Shown piece by piece: positions 1 through 9,168 of a stretch of 64,000 nucleotides of DNA (its first letter is position 1; each line of letters begins with the position of its first letter). The notes under the pieces were generated by a model, which was given only the letters and a program-made list of their open reading frames with translations, was not told the origin of the DNA and ran no database searches. Origin of the DNA: UBA1858 sp965262455 (lineage in GTDB: Bacteria > Pseudomonadota > Gammaproteobacteria > UBA4575). The stretch spans positions 372,001 to 436,000 of the forward strand of contig CBDHFH010000008.1 of NCBI GenBank assembly GCA_965262455.1. Direction: 5' to 3'. A program made the position numbers and the translations under genes.

Positions 1-1526
1 TCGCTTTTACGACCAAACCGATTAAGGTCGACTAGCTGCTGAACTGATCCTTTACCAAACGTTGTTTCGCCGACTATTACTGCGCGGCCATAATCTTGTA
101 ATGCGCTGGCGACGATCTCAGAAGCAGAAGCACTGAAGCGATCAACAAGCACTACCATTGCACCGTGATATGAAATATTTTCATCTTTATCTTTATGTAT
201 TTCTATGTGGCCACTTGAATCGCGTACTTGAACAATTGGCCCTTTGTCGATGAATAAGCCAGCTAGTTGAGTTGCTTCAATCAAAGAGCCGCCGCCATTA
301 GAACGAAGATCCAGTACGAGAGCGTCAACTTTTTCCTCTGTTAGTTCTCTGAGTAAACGATCTACGTCACGTGTGGTACTTCGGTAGTCTTCTTCACCGT
401 TCTGAAAGGCATTAAAGTCTAAATAAAATGTAGGAATTTTGATAATGCCAACTTTGTCAGCTTGGTTATTATTTTGTACTTCAATAACTTCTTTGGTTGC
501 TGCCTGTTCCTCGAGTTTTATTTTATTACGCGTTATCGATATTTCTTCAACGGCAGCACCATCACCCTTATCGCCAGGTAATATTTGTAATTTAACTACT
601 GTATCTTTCGGGCCACGAATAAGCTCAACGACTTCTTCTAAACGCCAGCCAACCACGTCAGTGAATTCTTTTTCGGTTTGTTGACGAATACCAATAATTT
701 TATCCTTGGCATGAAGTTCATCGCCAAGATCTGCCGGACCACCTGGGATAATGCGCTCGACGACAGTATGATCACCATCAGTACGCAGAAGGGCACCAAT
801 GCCCTCAAGAGATAAGCTCATGCGAATTTCAAAATTATCAAATGAGCGGGGCGATAGATAACTTGTATGAGGGTCTATCGCAGTTGCATAAGCATTGATG
901 TAAAGTTGAAAGATATCATTTTCATCAAGCTGAGTTGTTCGCTTTAGAACGCTGCTGTATCTTTTATTTAAAGTATTTTTGATTTCGTCTGGCTTTTTGT
1001 CCGCTAACAGTAGAGAAAGAACATCATTCTTGATGCGTTTTCGCCAAATTTCATCTTGTTGCATTATTGTATACGGCCAAGCATCATTCTCTCGTTCTAT
1101 ATTAAAAGATTCCATTTTGTCAAAATCAAAGTCTTTTTCTATCATCAGTAACGCATACTCTATGCGTTCGCTGACTCGCTTTTGATAAGTAGAGAAAATT
1201 GAATAGGCGGGCAGTAAATTATTTGATCTTAACGCATCATCCAATGCATATTTGTATTTATCAAATCGTGCGATATCCGTGGCAAGAAAATAACTTTTTG
1301 TGGGATCCAAGGTTTCTAAAAAATTCTTGAAAATAGTGGCTGAGAATTCATCATCAAGTTCGATCTTGCGATAATGATAACGGCCCAAGAAATCGGTAAT
1401 GATTTTAGTCGCTCTTAAATGGTCAACAGTCGGTGAGAGTGTTGTGGGATTCTCTACACTGAAGCAATTGAATGACGTAAGTGTAAGTAACAAGGCTAGC
1501 AGCCAATGAGATATAAATTTATACAC
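1..1526 (-). CDS. prc: Tail-specific (C-terminal processing) protease, partial
   Basis: Periplasmic S41-family protease that degrades proteins by their C-terminal tails. Translating the minus strand from a GTG at 1526 gives a hydrophobic export segment (LLALLLTLTSF), a long helical N-terminal domain, a PDZ domain at about residues 225-310 (EGIGALLRTDG, IIPGGPADLGDEL) and the S41 core. The catalytic serine is in FSASASEI (about residue 460) and the lysine in GKGSVQ (about residue 488). Only about 508 residues are in the window; the remainder of the protease and its C-terminal domain lie past the left edge. No strong ribosome binding site precedes the GTG, but no in-frame ATG lies near it. Confidence 0.93.
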   Translation of the reverse strand, partial: MYKFISHWLLALLLTLTSFNCFSVENPTTLSPTVDHLRATKIITDFLGRYHYRKIELDDEFSATIFKNFLETLDPTKSYFLATDIARFDKYKYALDDALRSNNLLPAYSIFSTYQKRVSERIEYALLMIEKDFDFDKMESFNIERENDAWPYTIMQQDEIWRKRIKNDVLSLLLADKKPDEIKNTLNKRYSSVLKRTTQLDENDIFQLYINAYATAIDPHTSYLSPRSFDNFEIRMSLSLEGIGALLRTDGDHTVVERIIPGGPADLGDELHAKDKIIGIRQQTEKEFTDVVGWRLEEVVELIRGPKDTVVKLQILPGDKGDGAAVEEISITRNKIKLEEQAATKEVIEVQNNNQADKVGIIKIPTFYLDFNAFQNGEEDYRSTTRDVDRLLRELTEEKVDALVLDLRSNGGGSLIEATQLAGLFIDKGPIVQVRDSSGHIEIHKDKDENISYHGAMVVLVDRFSASASEIVASALQDYGRAVIVGETTFGKGSVQQLVDLNRFGRKS

Positions 1527-1684
1527 AATAATTTATTCGATTTGACAGTAATTAATTGGTCGATTTGCGGAAATTCAATTTATTGTATACAGGTGTTTAA
1601 GTAAATAGTTTGTTTGAGTCTTTATTTTGATGAAAAATTCTCAGAGATTGCAATAAATACCCTCTAAAATAGCTTACTTATTAT

Positions 1685-1714
1685 TTGTTCGTACATCACA
1701 AAGTGCCATATAAT
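1685..1714 (+). promoter_or_regulatory. Sigma-70-type promoter for the thioesterase gene
   Basis: TTGTTC at 1685-1690 and a perfect TATAAT at 1709-1714 are separated by 18 bases. It lies about 95 bases before the preferred start of the acyl-CoA thioesterase gene. Assigned by pattern only. Confidence 0.55.
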
Positions 1715-1809
1715 AATGCACGCTAACATGTAACTTATTGAAATAAAACAATATATCGACATGATGTCGAATCATAATCATGACACATCAGGAAAAGGGA
1801 GAGAGCGTT

Positions 1810-2304
1810 GTGGACACGCTAAAGCAAGAAAAAAAACTATTTATGACGCGTTTAATGACACCAGAAATGGCCAATTTTTCTGGCAAGGTGCATGGAGGGC
1901 ATATTCTTAAATTACTTGATGAAGCCGCCTTTTCTTGTGCGTCACGCTATTGCCAAACTTATGTTGTGACTGCAGCGCTAGATAATGTCATGTTTAAAAA
2001 CCCATTAATGGTGGGTGATTTGGCTACGTTTAAGTGTCATGTAAATTATGTCGGTCGCAGTTCAATGGAAATTGGCATCAAAGTTGAAGGAGAAAAAATC
2101 TACGAGAAGAAAAAGTATCACGCTATTTCATGTTACTTCACAATGATTTCAGTCGATGAACAAGGCAAACCACAACAGGTGCCTCGATTACAACTTGAAA
2201 CTGAAATTGAAGAGAAATTATTTGAAGCTGGCAAGATGCGCTGTCAGATGCGTAAGGAAGTGCAAGAAAAAAATATGCAGTTACACGTCAGCTTTGACCA
2301 ATAG
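1810..2304 (+). CDS. Acyl-CoA thioesterase, hotdog fold
   Basis: Single-domain hotdog-fold thioesterase of the YciA/ACOT type, expected to hydrolyse cytosolic acyl-CoA esters. The start of the domain shows the family's helix motif GKVHGGHILKLLDEAAF with the conserved HGG and the acidic residue that activates water. An in-frame ATG exists at 1780, but GTG at 1810 follows a good ribosome binding site (GGGAGAG at about 1797-1803) and gives the usual N-terminus MDTLKQEKKLFMTRLMTPEM, so I prefer it (164 residues). It stands alone on this strand and converges with the acyltransferase gene. The exact acyl substrate cannot be read from sequence. Confidence 0.88.
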   Translation: MDTLKQEKKLFMTRLMTPEMANFSGKVHGGHILKLLDEAAFSCASRYCQTYVVTAALDNVMFKNPLMVGDLATFKCHVNYVGRSSMEIGIKVEGEKIYEKKKYHAISCYFTMISVDEQGKPQQVPRLQLETEIEEKLFEAGKMRCQMRKEVQEKNMQLHVSFDQ

Positions 2305-2362
2305 TCACTATCGAATGGCTTGGTGGTATTTGTAATTGGCTGGATATTTGCGCTGCTAAGCC

Positions 2363-3424
2363 TCACGCACGTTTCAATTGTGGGTATGAAAATACACTTA
2401 TCAAACCTTTCTTAACTAACGACTCTAATTTTTTAGCCACCAAGTAAGCAAGCACAGATATAAATGCAACCGCCAAAATCGGGTAGATAGCGCTTGGAAC
2501 TGACGTTAAGTAATTATCTAGCATGATTGTGATCGAAATCATCATGTTTTCATGCAATAAATAAAGCGGGTAGCTAATAAAGCCAAAAAATAGGAATACT
2601 TTATTACTCATGATTGCTTGAGCTTTGCTATTGGTAATCGCAACATAAAATAACAGTGATACAAAAAGTGCTGCAATCAATGCGCCCAGTTCAAAGCTGC
2701 TTTCTACGCAAGAACTTATCAGTGAGAAAATAACACCAATGACTAACCACTGCACTTGGTTGTGTTTGGTATATAAATAGTATGCTGCACCAGCGGCAAA
2801 CCAACCAAAATATTTGAAGCTAAGTAGATCTGTGATGGAGTGAAGTGCTGAGAATATGCTTGCTGAGCTGTAAGCGCTTACCTGGCTCGATATCAACCAT
2901 GCTAGGAAGCATATAAATAATGCGTAAACTAATTTTTTACTGCCAATGAAGAAATATAATAAAGCTGCAATCACATAAAATTTGAACTCGACATACAGTG
3001 ACCAGAATGACCCTTCCAAACTGTCAAATTCCAGTCCTGTCACTTTCAGCCAAATGTATGGCTCGATGAATGTAAGGCCAGGAATCAAGTCTTGTGTGTT
3101 GGGTTGACCAAGAGGGCGATATTGAAACAAGCCGGCCGTAACGAACACGATGAGTGAGCATATCAGCATGGCTGGAAACAAGCGTAACCATCGGCGATAA
3201 ATGAAGTTTCTTATGCCATCACATTTCTCAAGCGTCATTAAAATAACAAATCCAGAAATCAGGAAGAACAGCTGTACGCCTAAATAGCCATAGCGAAATA
3301 TAGGTAACTCGCTGTAGGTATCACCATACGGAACGATATCGCTCCACCGAGTGTAGGCATGGAACAAAATCACCATCAAGATGGCGATGCCACGTAAACC
3401 ATCTAAATGATTTATTCGATTCAT
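2363..3424 (-). CDS. Acyltransferase 3 family membrane protein (OafA/YrhL type)
   Basis: Integral inner-membrane acyltransferase that typically O-acetylates surface polysaccharides or lipids. The N-terminus HLDGLRGIAILMVILFHAY carries the family's conserved histidine in the first membrane helix. About ten hydrophobic segments follow, with a Phe-Trp-Ser-Leu block (EGSFWSLYVEFKFY) typical of the family. The length of 353 residues matches a stand-alone transmembrane acyltransferase without the extra SGNH domain. No polysaccharide genes lie next to it, so the acceptor is unknown. Confidence 0.88.
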   Translation of the reverse strand: MNRINHLDGLRGIAILMVILFHAYTRWSDIVPYGDTYSELPIFRYGYLGVQLFFLISGFVILMTLEKCDGIRNFIYRRWLRLFPAMLICSLIVFVTAGLFQYRPLGQPNTQDLIPGLTFIEPYIWLKVTGLEFDSLEGSFWSLYVEFKFYVIAALLYFFIGSKKLVYALFICFLAWLISSQVSAYSSASIFSALHSITDLLSFKYFGWFAAGAAYYLYTKHNQVQWLVIGVIFSLISSCVESSFELGALIAALFVSLLFYVAITNSKAQAIMSNKVFLFFGFISYPLYLLHENMMISITIMLDNYLTSVPSAIYPILAVAFISVLAYLVAKKLESLVKKGLISVFSYPQLKRA

Positions 3425-3783
3425 TAGTTAACTCAGTGTGTTATTAAAAATCTTCTAACTCGGTTAAATGAGTTGGGTGACAGCACTGATACATGCTGTA
3501 TAAATTTCAGTGACTTATTTTAGACAAGCTGTGATTAATTTCTGTGATGAAATTCATTTCATCTCCAGCTTGGCGATATTGTGGTAGAGCAGTTATCGAG
3601 CGAGCACTAGGCTTAACTACATAATGCAATCTGCTTACTGCGCTGTCACAATATTAGTGTTACTGCTGATATGAAATATCAGGTAGGGGCAGGATGACTA
3701 GGGTATGTTTTGTAGTAGGTGAATTTATCGTGTGTTAAATAGGAAATTATTTAATAACAAGGGTAATGAGATCTAAATTGCAA
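3425..3783. other. Intergenic region between the acyltransferase and cold-shock genes
   Basis: No convincing gene is present. The region holds the 5' side of the acyltransferase gene and an inverted repeat at 3546-3563 (GATGAAAT-TC-ATTTCATC). A nearly identical sequence occurs at 22402-22416 upstream of the methanethiol oxidase gene. The rest is AT-rich with no recognisable structure. Confidence 0.5.
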
Positions 3784-3816
3784 TCAGTGGCTTTGGTTTA
3801 AGACCTCAGCCACTGA
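3784..3816 (-). terminator. Hairpin after the cold-shock gene
   Basis: A 9-base perfect stem (TCAGTGGCT / AGCCACTGA) encloses a 15-base loop that can form three more pairs (GGT/ACC). It lies 14 bases after the stop codon of the cold-shock gene. The following run of T on the transcribed side is weak, so termination efficiency is uncertain. Confidence 0.5.
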
Positions 3817-3830
3817 ATAAGTATAAAAGA

Positions 3831-4037
3831 TTATATTGCTACAACATTGTTTGCACATGGCCCCTTATCGGTCTCACCGACTTCAAATTCAACTTCTTGG
3901 CCATCTTTTAATGTTGCAAAACCTCCATCATTTTTTATTTCAGAAAAATGTACGAAAAGGTCTTTGCCACCATCTTCAGGGGTGATGAAGCCAAAGCCTT
4001 TTTTTGCGCTGAACCATTTAACTGTGCCTTTACTCAT
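3831..4037 (-). CDS. Cold-shock protein, CspA family
   Basis: Small OB-fold RNA/DNA-binding protein of 68 residues. Both RNA-binding motifs are present: KGFGFI (RNP1) and LFVHFSEI (RNP2). The reading frame is open further upstream, but the GAAGGA ribosome site sits directly against the first nearby ATG and 9 bases before the ATG at 4037, which also gives the standard MSKGTVKWF start. It is monocistronic, with about 170 bases of upstream sequence that could hold a long leader as in other csp genes. Whether it is cold-induced cannot be told. Confidence 0.95.
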   Translation of the reverse strand: MSKGTVKWFSAKKGFGFITPEDGGKDLFVHFSEIKNDGGFATLKDGQEVEFEVGETDKGPCANNVVAI

Positions 4038-4204
4038 TTTTTTCATTCCTTCAATAAATAATAAAACCACCAGCCACGCATTATGATTACTGCATCACTG
4101 GAAGCTATAGTTTACCCGAAGAAACCTAAAGATTGATACACAAATCAGTGAATTAAATGGCAATTATTAATTTTATTTACCTAGTGTGTAATTAATAAAT
4201 CAGG

Positions 4205-5089
4205 TTATAAAATACATTCAACTTCTTTGATTAATTCAATATAACTGTTGTAACGTGATTGCTTGATGTTGCCCTGCGTTACCTGGTTTTGGATCGCACA
4301 ATTAGGTTCGTTAATGTGTAGGCAGTTGGTGAATTTGCAATACTTGATGTGTTCTAAAAATTCTTCAAAGCCAGATATGACTTGTTGCTTGTCAGTGAAA
4401 ATGGGCATGAATGTGCGTACACCTGGGGAATCTATAATTTTCCCATGCTGGTTAATATTATGTGCATAGGCATTGGTGGTAGTGTGTTTCCCTTGTTGAA
4501 TAGTTTTCGAGAGAGTGCCTACTTTTATTTGATTGCTATGTAATAGACGATTGATTAATGATGATTTGCCAACGCCTGACTGACCCACAAGTATGGTATT
4601 TTCATTGCCAATCACAGTGCGTAACGCTTGAATGCCATAGCCTAGTTTTGCACTAGTAATAATAAAATGGTCCACTAAGTTTTGATAAACATCCTCTAAT
4701 ACCTTGATATTGATTTGCTGAGCATTTAACAGCTCAGCTTTATTGATAGCGATGGTAACTTTGCACTGATTCAATCGTGCGCATACTAAATATTTGTCTA
4801 TTAATGTGCTGGAGAGTGCTGGAGTTGCAGCCACAACAATAATCATATGATCAATATTGGCCGCTAGTGTTTTTTCTCGCTTGAAATTATCAATGCGTGT
4901 GATTTGATTTTTGCGTGCGAGTATTTTTTCTATGACATGTTTGGATTGTGATATTTCGTTACATTCCACTCGGTCACCACATACCGCATCGATGGCGCTG
5001 GTTCTTGCATGGCAATTATGGTGCCTGCCTTGGTCGTCTTCAACGATAAATGTTTTGCCTTGTCTAGCGATGACCTGAGCAAGATACAT
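4205..5089 (-). CDS. rsgA: Ribosome small-subunit maturation GTPase RsgA
   Basis: Circularly permuted GTPase that assists late 30S subunit assembly. After an N-terminal OB domain the G motifs appear in the permuted order: NKAEL (G4) near residue 115, then GQSGVGKSSL (P-loop) near residue 170, then DSPG (G3). A C-terminal zinc knuckle follows (CKFTNCLHINEPNC). The length of 294 residues is usual. It begins 9 bases after a small cytochrome c gene and is probably co-transcribed with it. The divergent orn gene upstream repeats the rsgA/orn neighbourhood of enterobacteria. Confidence 0.96.
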   Translation of the reverse strand: MYLAQVIARQGKTFIVEDDQGRHHNCHARTSAIDAVCGDRVECNEISQSKHVIEKILARKNQITRIDNFKREKTLAANIDHMIIVVAATPALSSTLIDKYLVCARLNQCKVTIAINKAELLNAQQINIKVLEDVYQNLVDHFIITSAKLGYGIQALRTVIGNENTILVGQSGVGKSSLINRLLHSNQIKVGTLSKTIQQGKHTTTNAYAHNINQHGKIIDSPGVRTFMPIFTDKQQVISGFEEFLEHIKYCKFTNCLHINEPNCAIQNQVTQGNIKQSRYNSYIELIKEVECIL

Positions 5090-5097
5090 AAATTCGA

Positions 5098-5376
5098 TTA
5101 GTAATGATAATACTGATCGTTTAAGTAGTCTGTCACAGTAATGATTTGTGATTGATCCCAGTCCGCATCACTGCCTTCGGCGCAATAAGCAACACGTGTT
5201 TTCAATTCTTGCATGTTATTAACAATACGGTTATCTCTCGCATAAATGACATGACCGTCACCTCCAGTCATGCGGCTATGACAGTCAATACAATGTGATT
5301 CGTACTCAGATTGGCCCTTCTCGGCAAGGACGGTATGTGTGTAGACAATAACTAAAAATAGTAGGGCGCATTTCAT
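5098..5376 (-). CDS. Small periplasmic c-type cytochrome
   Basis: Secreted monoheme cytochrome of about 92 residues. The ATG at 5376 gives a clean signal peptide (MKCALLFLVIVYTHTVLA) followed by the mature chain with one heme-binding motif, CIDCH. Candidate axial methionines are MTGG just after the heme motif or the Met in IVNNMQELK. The open frame extends to a GTG at 5442, but that would overlap the divergent orn leader and bury the signal peptide. The electron partner is unknown; its position before rsgA gives no functional clue. Confidence 0.8.
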   Translation of the reverse strand: MKCALLFLVIVYTHTVLAEKGQSEYESHCIDCHSRMTGGDGHVIYARDNRIVNNMQELKTRVAYCAEGSDADWDQSQIITVTDYLNDQYYHY

Positions 5377-5479
5377 TTTCAAATGAGTTCTCTTTTGGAT
5401 ATTGGAATAGATTTTCATCATTGGCGTTGACTTGGTGTACACTCTTCAACAATCTAATTATACCAATAGTGAAAATAGA

Positions 5480-6043
5480 GTGGATCAAAATTCTACTGAT
5501 AGTGATAATAATCTTATCTGGATCGATTTAGAAATGACCGGCCTGGACACGTTGAACGATGAAATAATCGAAATCGCAACCATCGTGACAGATAAAGAAC
5601 TTAATATCCTTGCCGAAGGCCCGATGATTGCCATTCACTTGCCGCAAAGTCGATTGGATCTTATGGATGAGTGGAATCAAACTCAACATGGAAAATCAGG
5701 CTTAATTCAGCGCGTACTCGATAGTCAATATACGCTGGCTCAGGCTGAAGCCGAAACCATGACCTTCTTGGAAAAATATGTCACAGCAGGAAAGTCGCCG
5801 ATGTGTGGAAACAGTATCTGCCAAGATCGACGTTTTCTAGCTCGTCAGATGCCACTCCTAGAAGAATTTTTTCATTACCGTAATCTGGATGTGAGCACAT
5901 TAAAAGAGTTAGTCAAGCGCTGGTATCCTGGTGATGGCTTTAGTTTCGATAAAGAGTCAGAACACCTTGCATTAGCCGATATTCGTGACTCGATTGATGA
6001 ACTCAAGCACTATCGTGAAAAATTATTTGTTAAGGTCGACTGA
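5480..6043 (+). CDS. orn: Oligoribonuclease
   Basis: DEDDh 3'-5' exonuclease that finishes RNA decay by degrading 2-5-nt oligonucleotides, including pGpG from cyclic-di-GMP turnover. Motif I is IWIDLEMTGLD, motif II CGNSICQDRRFL, and motif III HLALADIRDSIDEL, so all catalytic acids and the histidine are present. The frame is open from a TTG at 5432, but GTG at 5480 gives 187 residues, close to the usual size, and avoids overlap with the divergent cytochrome gene. Its last 34 bases overlap the end of nadB tail to tail. Confidence 0.94.
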   Translation: MDQNSTDSDNNLIWIDLEMTGLDTLNDEIIEIATIVTDKELNILAEGPMIAIHLPQSRLDLMDEWNQTQHGKSGLIQRVLDSQYTLAQAEAETMTFLEKYVTAGKSPMCGNSICQDRRFLARQMPLLEEFFHYRNLDVSTLKELVKRWYPGDGFSFDKESEHLALADIRDSIDELKHYREKLFVKVD

Positions 6044-7692
6044 AGCGTTTCAGTATCCCAGCCAGTGACGCGTTGATTAAGATCCGGGGTAAGTATTGTG
6101 TTGATATTATCCAGCGCAGGATCTGTCTCTGGATAATCTAAGGTGTAATGAAGACCGCGACTCTCTTTCCGTTCCAGTGCGCTTTGAATAATCAAATCTG
6201 CAACCACAGCAATATTCCGCAGCTCAATTAAATCACCAGTGACTTTAAAATGGCTGTAATACTCATCAATTTCACTAAGAAGTAAATCAATACGATGTTT
6301 CGCACGTTGCAAGCGTTTTGTGCTGCGTACAATACCCACGTAGTCCCACATGAAACGGCGAATTTCATCCCAGTTATGTGCGACAACAATTTCTTCATCT
6401 GAGTCAGACACACGGCTTGCATCCCATTCCGGAATATCAATCAGTTTAGTTGTCAAATTGGTTGAGCGATTAATATGTTGTCCCGCAAAGCGACCATAGG
6501 CTAAACATTCAAGCAACGAGTTGCTTGCCATACGGTTAGCGCCATGCAAACCAGTGAAGGCTACCTCACCAATGGCGTAAAGGTGTGCAATATCTGTTTG
6601 TCCGTGTTGATCTGTAACAACACCACCACAGGTATAATGTGCCGCCGGCACAACAGGAATCGGTTGTTTGGTCATGTCGTAACCAAGTGATAAGCAGCGC
6701 GCATGAATATTCGGGAAGTGGCTTTTAATGAAATCTGCCGGTTTGTGGGTAATGTCCAGGTAGACATTGTCTAGACCATGTTTTTTCATCATGTAATCGA
6801 TCGCACGCGCCACTATATCTCTCGGCGCCAGCACACCTCGAGGGTCAAATTCATGCAGGAATTCTGTGCCATCTTCTAATGTGATCTTGCCGCCTTCACC
6901 TCTAATGGCCTCGCTTAATAAGTATGATTTTGCCTTGGGATGGTATAAACACGTTGGGTGAAACTGCATGAATTCCATATTGGCGACACTGCATCCTGCA
7001 CGCCATGCCATGGCCAGGCCATCTCCACAGGCACCATCCGGATTGCTGGTATATAAGTACACTTTGCTGGCCCCGCCGGTGGCGAGGACGACATTTTTGG
7101 CGCGAAACACTTCCACTTGACCAGACGCAATATTGAAAATGTATGCACCAACGCAGCGATTATCTTGATAGCCCAATTTGCGTGTTGTGATTAAGTCAAC
7201 GGCAATATAATTTGAGAACAAATCAATATGCTCGCGCTTATGCACATCATCAATGAGCTGATTTTGTACTGCATTGCCTGTGGCATCCGCGACATGTGCC
7301 ACGCGGCGTCGGGTATGACCGCCTTCCCGTGTGAGATGCAGTTGATGACCACTCTGGGGATTGTTTTCACGCGTAAAATCAACCCCGATAGATAACAGCC
7401 AGTCAATCACGTCGCGCCCTTCAGAGACTGTTTTTGCCACTACATCAGGGTCGCATAAGTCTGCACCAGCAGAAATCGTATCGGCAATATGCTGCTCTAC
7501 AGAGTCATTATCATCTAACACGGCTGAGATACCGCCTTGAGCATAAGAGGTATTGCCGCTACTGAGTTCGGCTTTTGAGATCACCGCGATGCGTAAACTT
7601 TGGTCAATGTGCAGGGCGGTACTAAGACCCGCGGCGCCACTGCCTAGGATGAGCACGTCGTAATCGTGTGATTTTGATGGCTTTGAACTCAT
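6010..7692 (-). CDS. nadB: L-aspartate oxidase
   Basis: Flavoenzyme that oxidises L-aspartate to iminoaspartate, the first step of de novo NAD synthesis. The FAD-binding Rossmann motif is at the N-terminus (DVLILGSGAAGLSTAL). The succinate dehydrogenase-like active-site regions are GGHTRRRVAHVADATG and HPTCLYH, and the FAD region ATGGASKVYLYTSNPDG precedes the substrate domain. The 560-residue length is slightly longer than E. coli NadB. It is divergent from rpoE, the same arrangement as in enterobacteria, and its 3' end overlaps orn by 34 bases. Confidence 0.96.
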   Translation of the reverse strand: MSSKPSKSHDYDVLILGSGAAGLSTALHIDQSLRIAVISKAELSSGNTSYAQGGISAVLDDNDSVEQHIADTISAGADLCDPDVVAKTVSEGRDVIDWLLSIGVDFTRENNPQSGHQLHLTREGGHTRRRVAHVADATGNAVQNQLIDDVHKREHIDLFSNYIAVDLITTRKLGYQDNRCVGAYIFNIASGQVEVFRAKNVVLATGGASKVYLYTSNPDGACGDGLAMAWRAGCSVANMEFMQFHPTCLYHPKAKSYLLSEAIRGEGGKITLEDGTEFLHEFDPRGVLAPRDIVARAIDYMMKKHGLDNVYLDITHKPADFIKSHFPNIHARCLSLGYDMTKQPIPVVPAAHYTCGGVVTDQHGQTDIAHLYAIGEVAFTGLHGANRMASNSLLECLAYGRFAGQHINRSTNLTTKLIDIPEWDASRVSDSDEEIVVAHNWDEIRRFMWDYVGIVRSTKRLQRAKHRIDLLLSEIDEYYSHFKVTGDLIELRNIAVVADLIIQSALERKESRGLHYTLDYPETDPALDNINTILTPDLNQRVTGWDTETLQSTLTNNFSR

Positions 7693-7782
7693 AATTTTAT
7701 AATTTTGTCACAAAATATGTGACGCCGTTAGCATCTATCGTTAGTATATCGCCGTAATTGCCCATTCCAGATGGCTTTGGGC

Positions 7783-7809
7783 GAACTTCATCGATCTAAC
7801 ATAGTCATA
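7783..7809 (+). promoter_or_regulatory. Sigma-E-type promoter of rpoE
   Basis: GAACTT at 7783-7788, a 15-base spacer and GTCATA at 7804-7809 closely match the GGAACTT / GTCAAA pattern of RpoE-dependent promoters. It ends about 40 bases before the rpoE start codon, consistent with autoregulation as known for E. coli rpoE. Pattern match only. Confidence 0.7.
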
Positions 7810-7850
7810 TCATCAGCGGATAGCTATTCGCCCAAGGAGATAAGCCCAAG

Positions 7851-8426
7851 ATGGGCGAGCATAATAATAACGATAAAGAACTGGTTGAACGTGCGCAGCA
7901 AGGGGATACCCGCGCATTTGATTTGTTAGTTCAAAAATATCAGTTCAAAGTGGTTAACTTGGTGAGTCGTTACGTCCGTTCTGAGGAAGCCCAAGATGTT
8001 GCTCAGGAAGCATTTATCAAGGCTTACCGTGGATTAAAGAATTTTCGTGGAGACGCCGCATTTTATACTTGGCTGTATCGAATAGCCGTGAACTCCGCTA
8101 AGAATTACTTACTTTCTGCTTCACGTCGTCAAGCAGATCGTCAGGTCGATGTAGAAGATGCAGAATATTTTGATGATGCAGTAGTGCTTCGTGATTACAC
8201 CACACCCGATAGCATGCTTCAGTCAGAAGAGTTGGAACAAAAAGTGTTTGATGCGATCCATCAATTGCCGGATGACCTAAAGATGGCTATTACTTTGAGA
8301 GAGCTAGAGGGCTTGAGCTACGAACAAATTGCAGAAGCCATGGAGTGCCCGATTGGCACAGTAAGATCTCGAATTTTTAGAGCACGTGAAGCAATTGATA
8401 AAGTAGTGCGCCCATTAATGGACTAG
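7851..8426 (+). CDS. rpoE: Extracytoplasmic-stress sigma factor RpoE/AlgU
   Basis: Group 4 sigma factor directing the envelope stress response. Region 2 is DLLVQKYQFKVVNLVSRYVR followed by DVAQEAFIKAYRGLKNFRG and FYTWLYRIAVN; region 4 is LPDDLKMAITLRELEGLSYEQIAEAM with the helix-turn-helix and GTVRSRIFRAREA. The 191-residue length equals E. coli RpoE. It heads the rpoE-rseA-rseB operon behind a sigma-E-type promoter. Confidence 0.97.
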   Translation: MGEHNNNDKELVERAQQGDTRAFDLLVQKYQFKVVNLVSRYVRSEEAQDVAQEAFIKAYRGLKNFRGDAAFYTWLYRIAVNSAKNYLLSASRRQADRQVDVEDAEYFDDAVVLRDYTTPDSMLQSEELEQKVFDAIHQLPDDLKMAITLRELEGLSYEQIAEAMECPIGTVRSRIFRAREAIDKVVRPLMD

Positions 8427-8469
8427 TTAATCTATACAACTTATTTTTTTATAAACCAGAGCTGATGTT

Positions 8470-9168
8470 ATGAGTACAGAAAAAGAACTAAATGAAACCG
8501 ACTTGGGGCTAATCAGTGCCAGTTTGGATGAAGATCTCTCAGATTTTGAACGTCGTCGATTAAACACAAGTGTGCTAGCAAAAACTGAAGGTGAAAAAAC
8601 CTGGGTGCGTTACAACGCTATTAGCGCAGTGATGAAAAAACAATTTCCTGCCCATATTAGTAAAGACTTCTCGGCGCAAGTTATGCAAACTATCAGTGAG
8701 CAAGGTTACGAACAAGAACCAGAATCAGCCACGCAAGTTAAAATAAAACGCGTCAGTAGTCATTTAAAACAAGTCGCAGGCCTGGCAGTCGCCGCATCAG
8801 TTGCCGCTTTCTCAGTCGTTACTTACCAAAATTTTTATCCCACAAACTCACCTACAAATATAGAATCCCCTGAAGTTGCTATTAATCAACAAGCCACAGC
8901 TGATGAAATGAAACCCGCTGAAGTGGTTGCTATACAAAGTTCACAACGTGTTGATTTTGCTCCTGCGACAGCTCAGCAACCTGTCAGTGCGCAAACTGTC
9001 GAACAAATTCAATCCAAATCTAATCAATCACAACAAGTGAATCCTCACATCGAAGAAAATCTTTACTATCAAGAATTAAATCCTTATATCCATGGACATG
9101 CTGGCTATGGTAGCCAACGTGTAATTACTCCTTATGTAGAAATTATCGAGCTGAAGGATGTTAAATAA
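8470..9168 (+). CDS. rseA: Anti-sigma-E factor RseA
   Basis: Single-pass inner-membrane protein that binds and holds RpoE until regulated proteolysis releases it. The cytoplasmic RseA N-domain is recognisable (LISASLDEDLSDFERRRLN and WVRYNAISAVMK), followed by a membrane segment at about residues 97-113 (VAGLAVAASVAAFSVV) and a Gln/Ser-rich periplasmic tail that would meet RseB. Length is 232 residues. It overlaps rseB by 11 bases, indicating coupled translation. Confidence 0.9.
   Translation: MSTEKELNETDLGLISASLDEDLSDFERRRLNTSVLAKTEGEKTWVRYNAISAVMKKQFPAHISKDFSAQVMQTISEQGYEQEPESATQVKIKRVSSHLKQVAGLAVAASVAAFSVVTYQNFYPTNSPTNIESPEVAINQQATADEMKPAEVVAIQSSQRVDFAPATAQQPVSAQTVEQIQSKSNQSQQVNPHIEENLYYQELNPYIHGHAGYGSQRVITPYVEIIELKDVK

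Noticed and set aside
5432..5479. Upstream TTG start for orn
   Set aside because: It would lengthen Orn by 16 residues that look unlike the family and overlap the divergent cytochrome gene's leader; GTG 5480 fits better.
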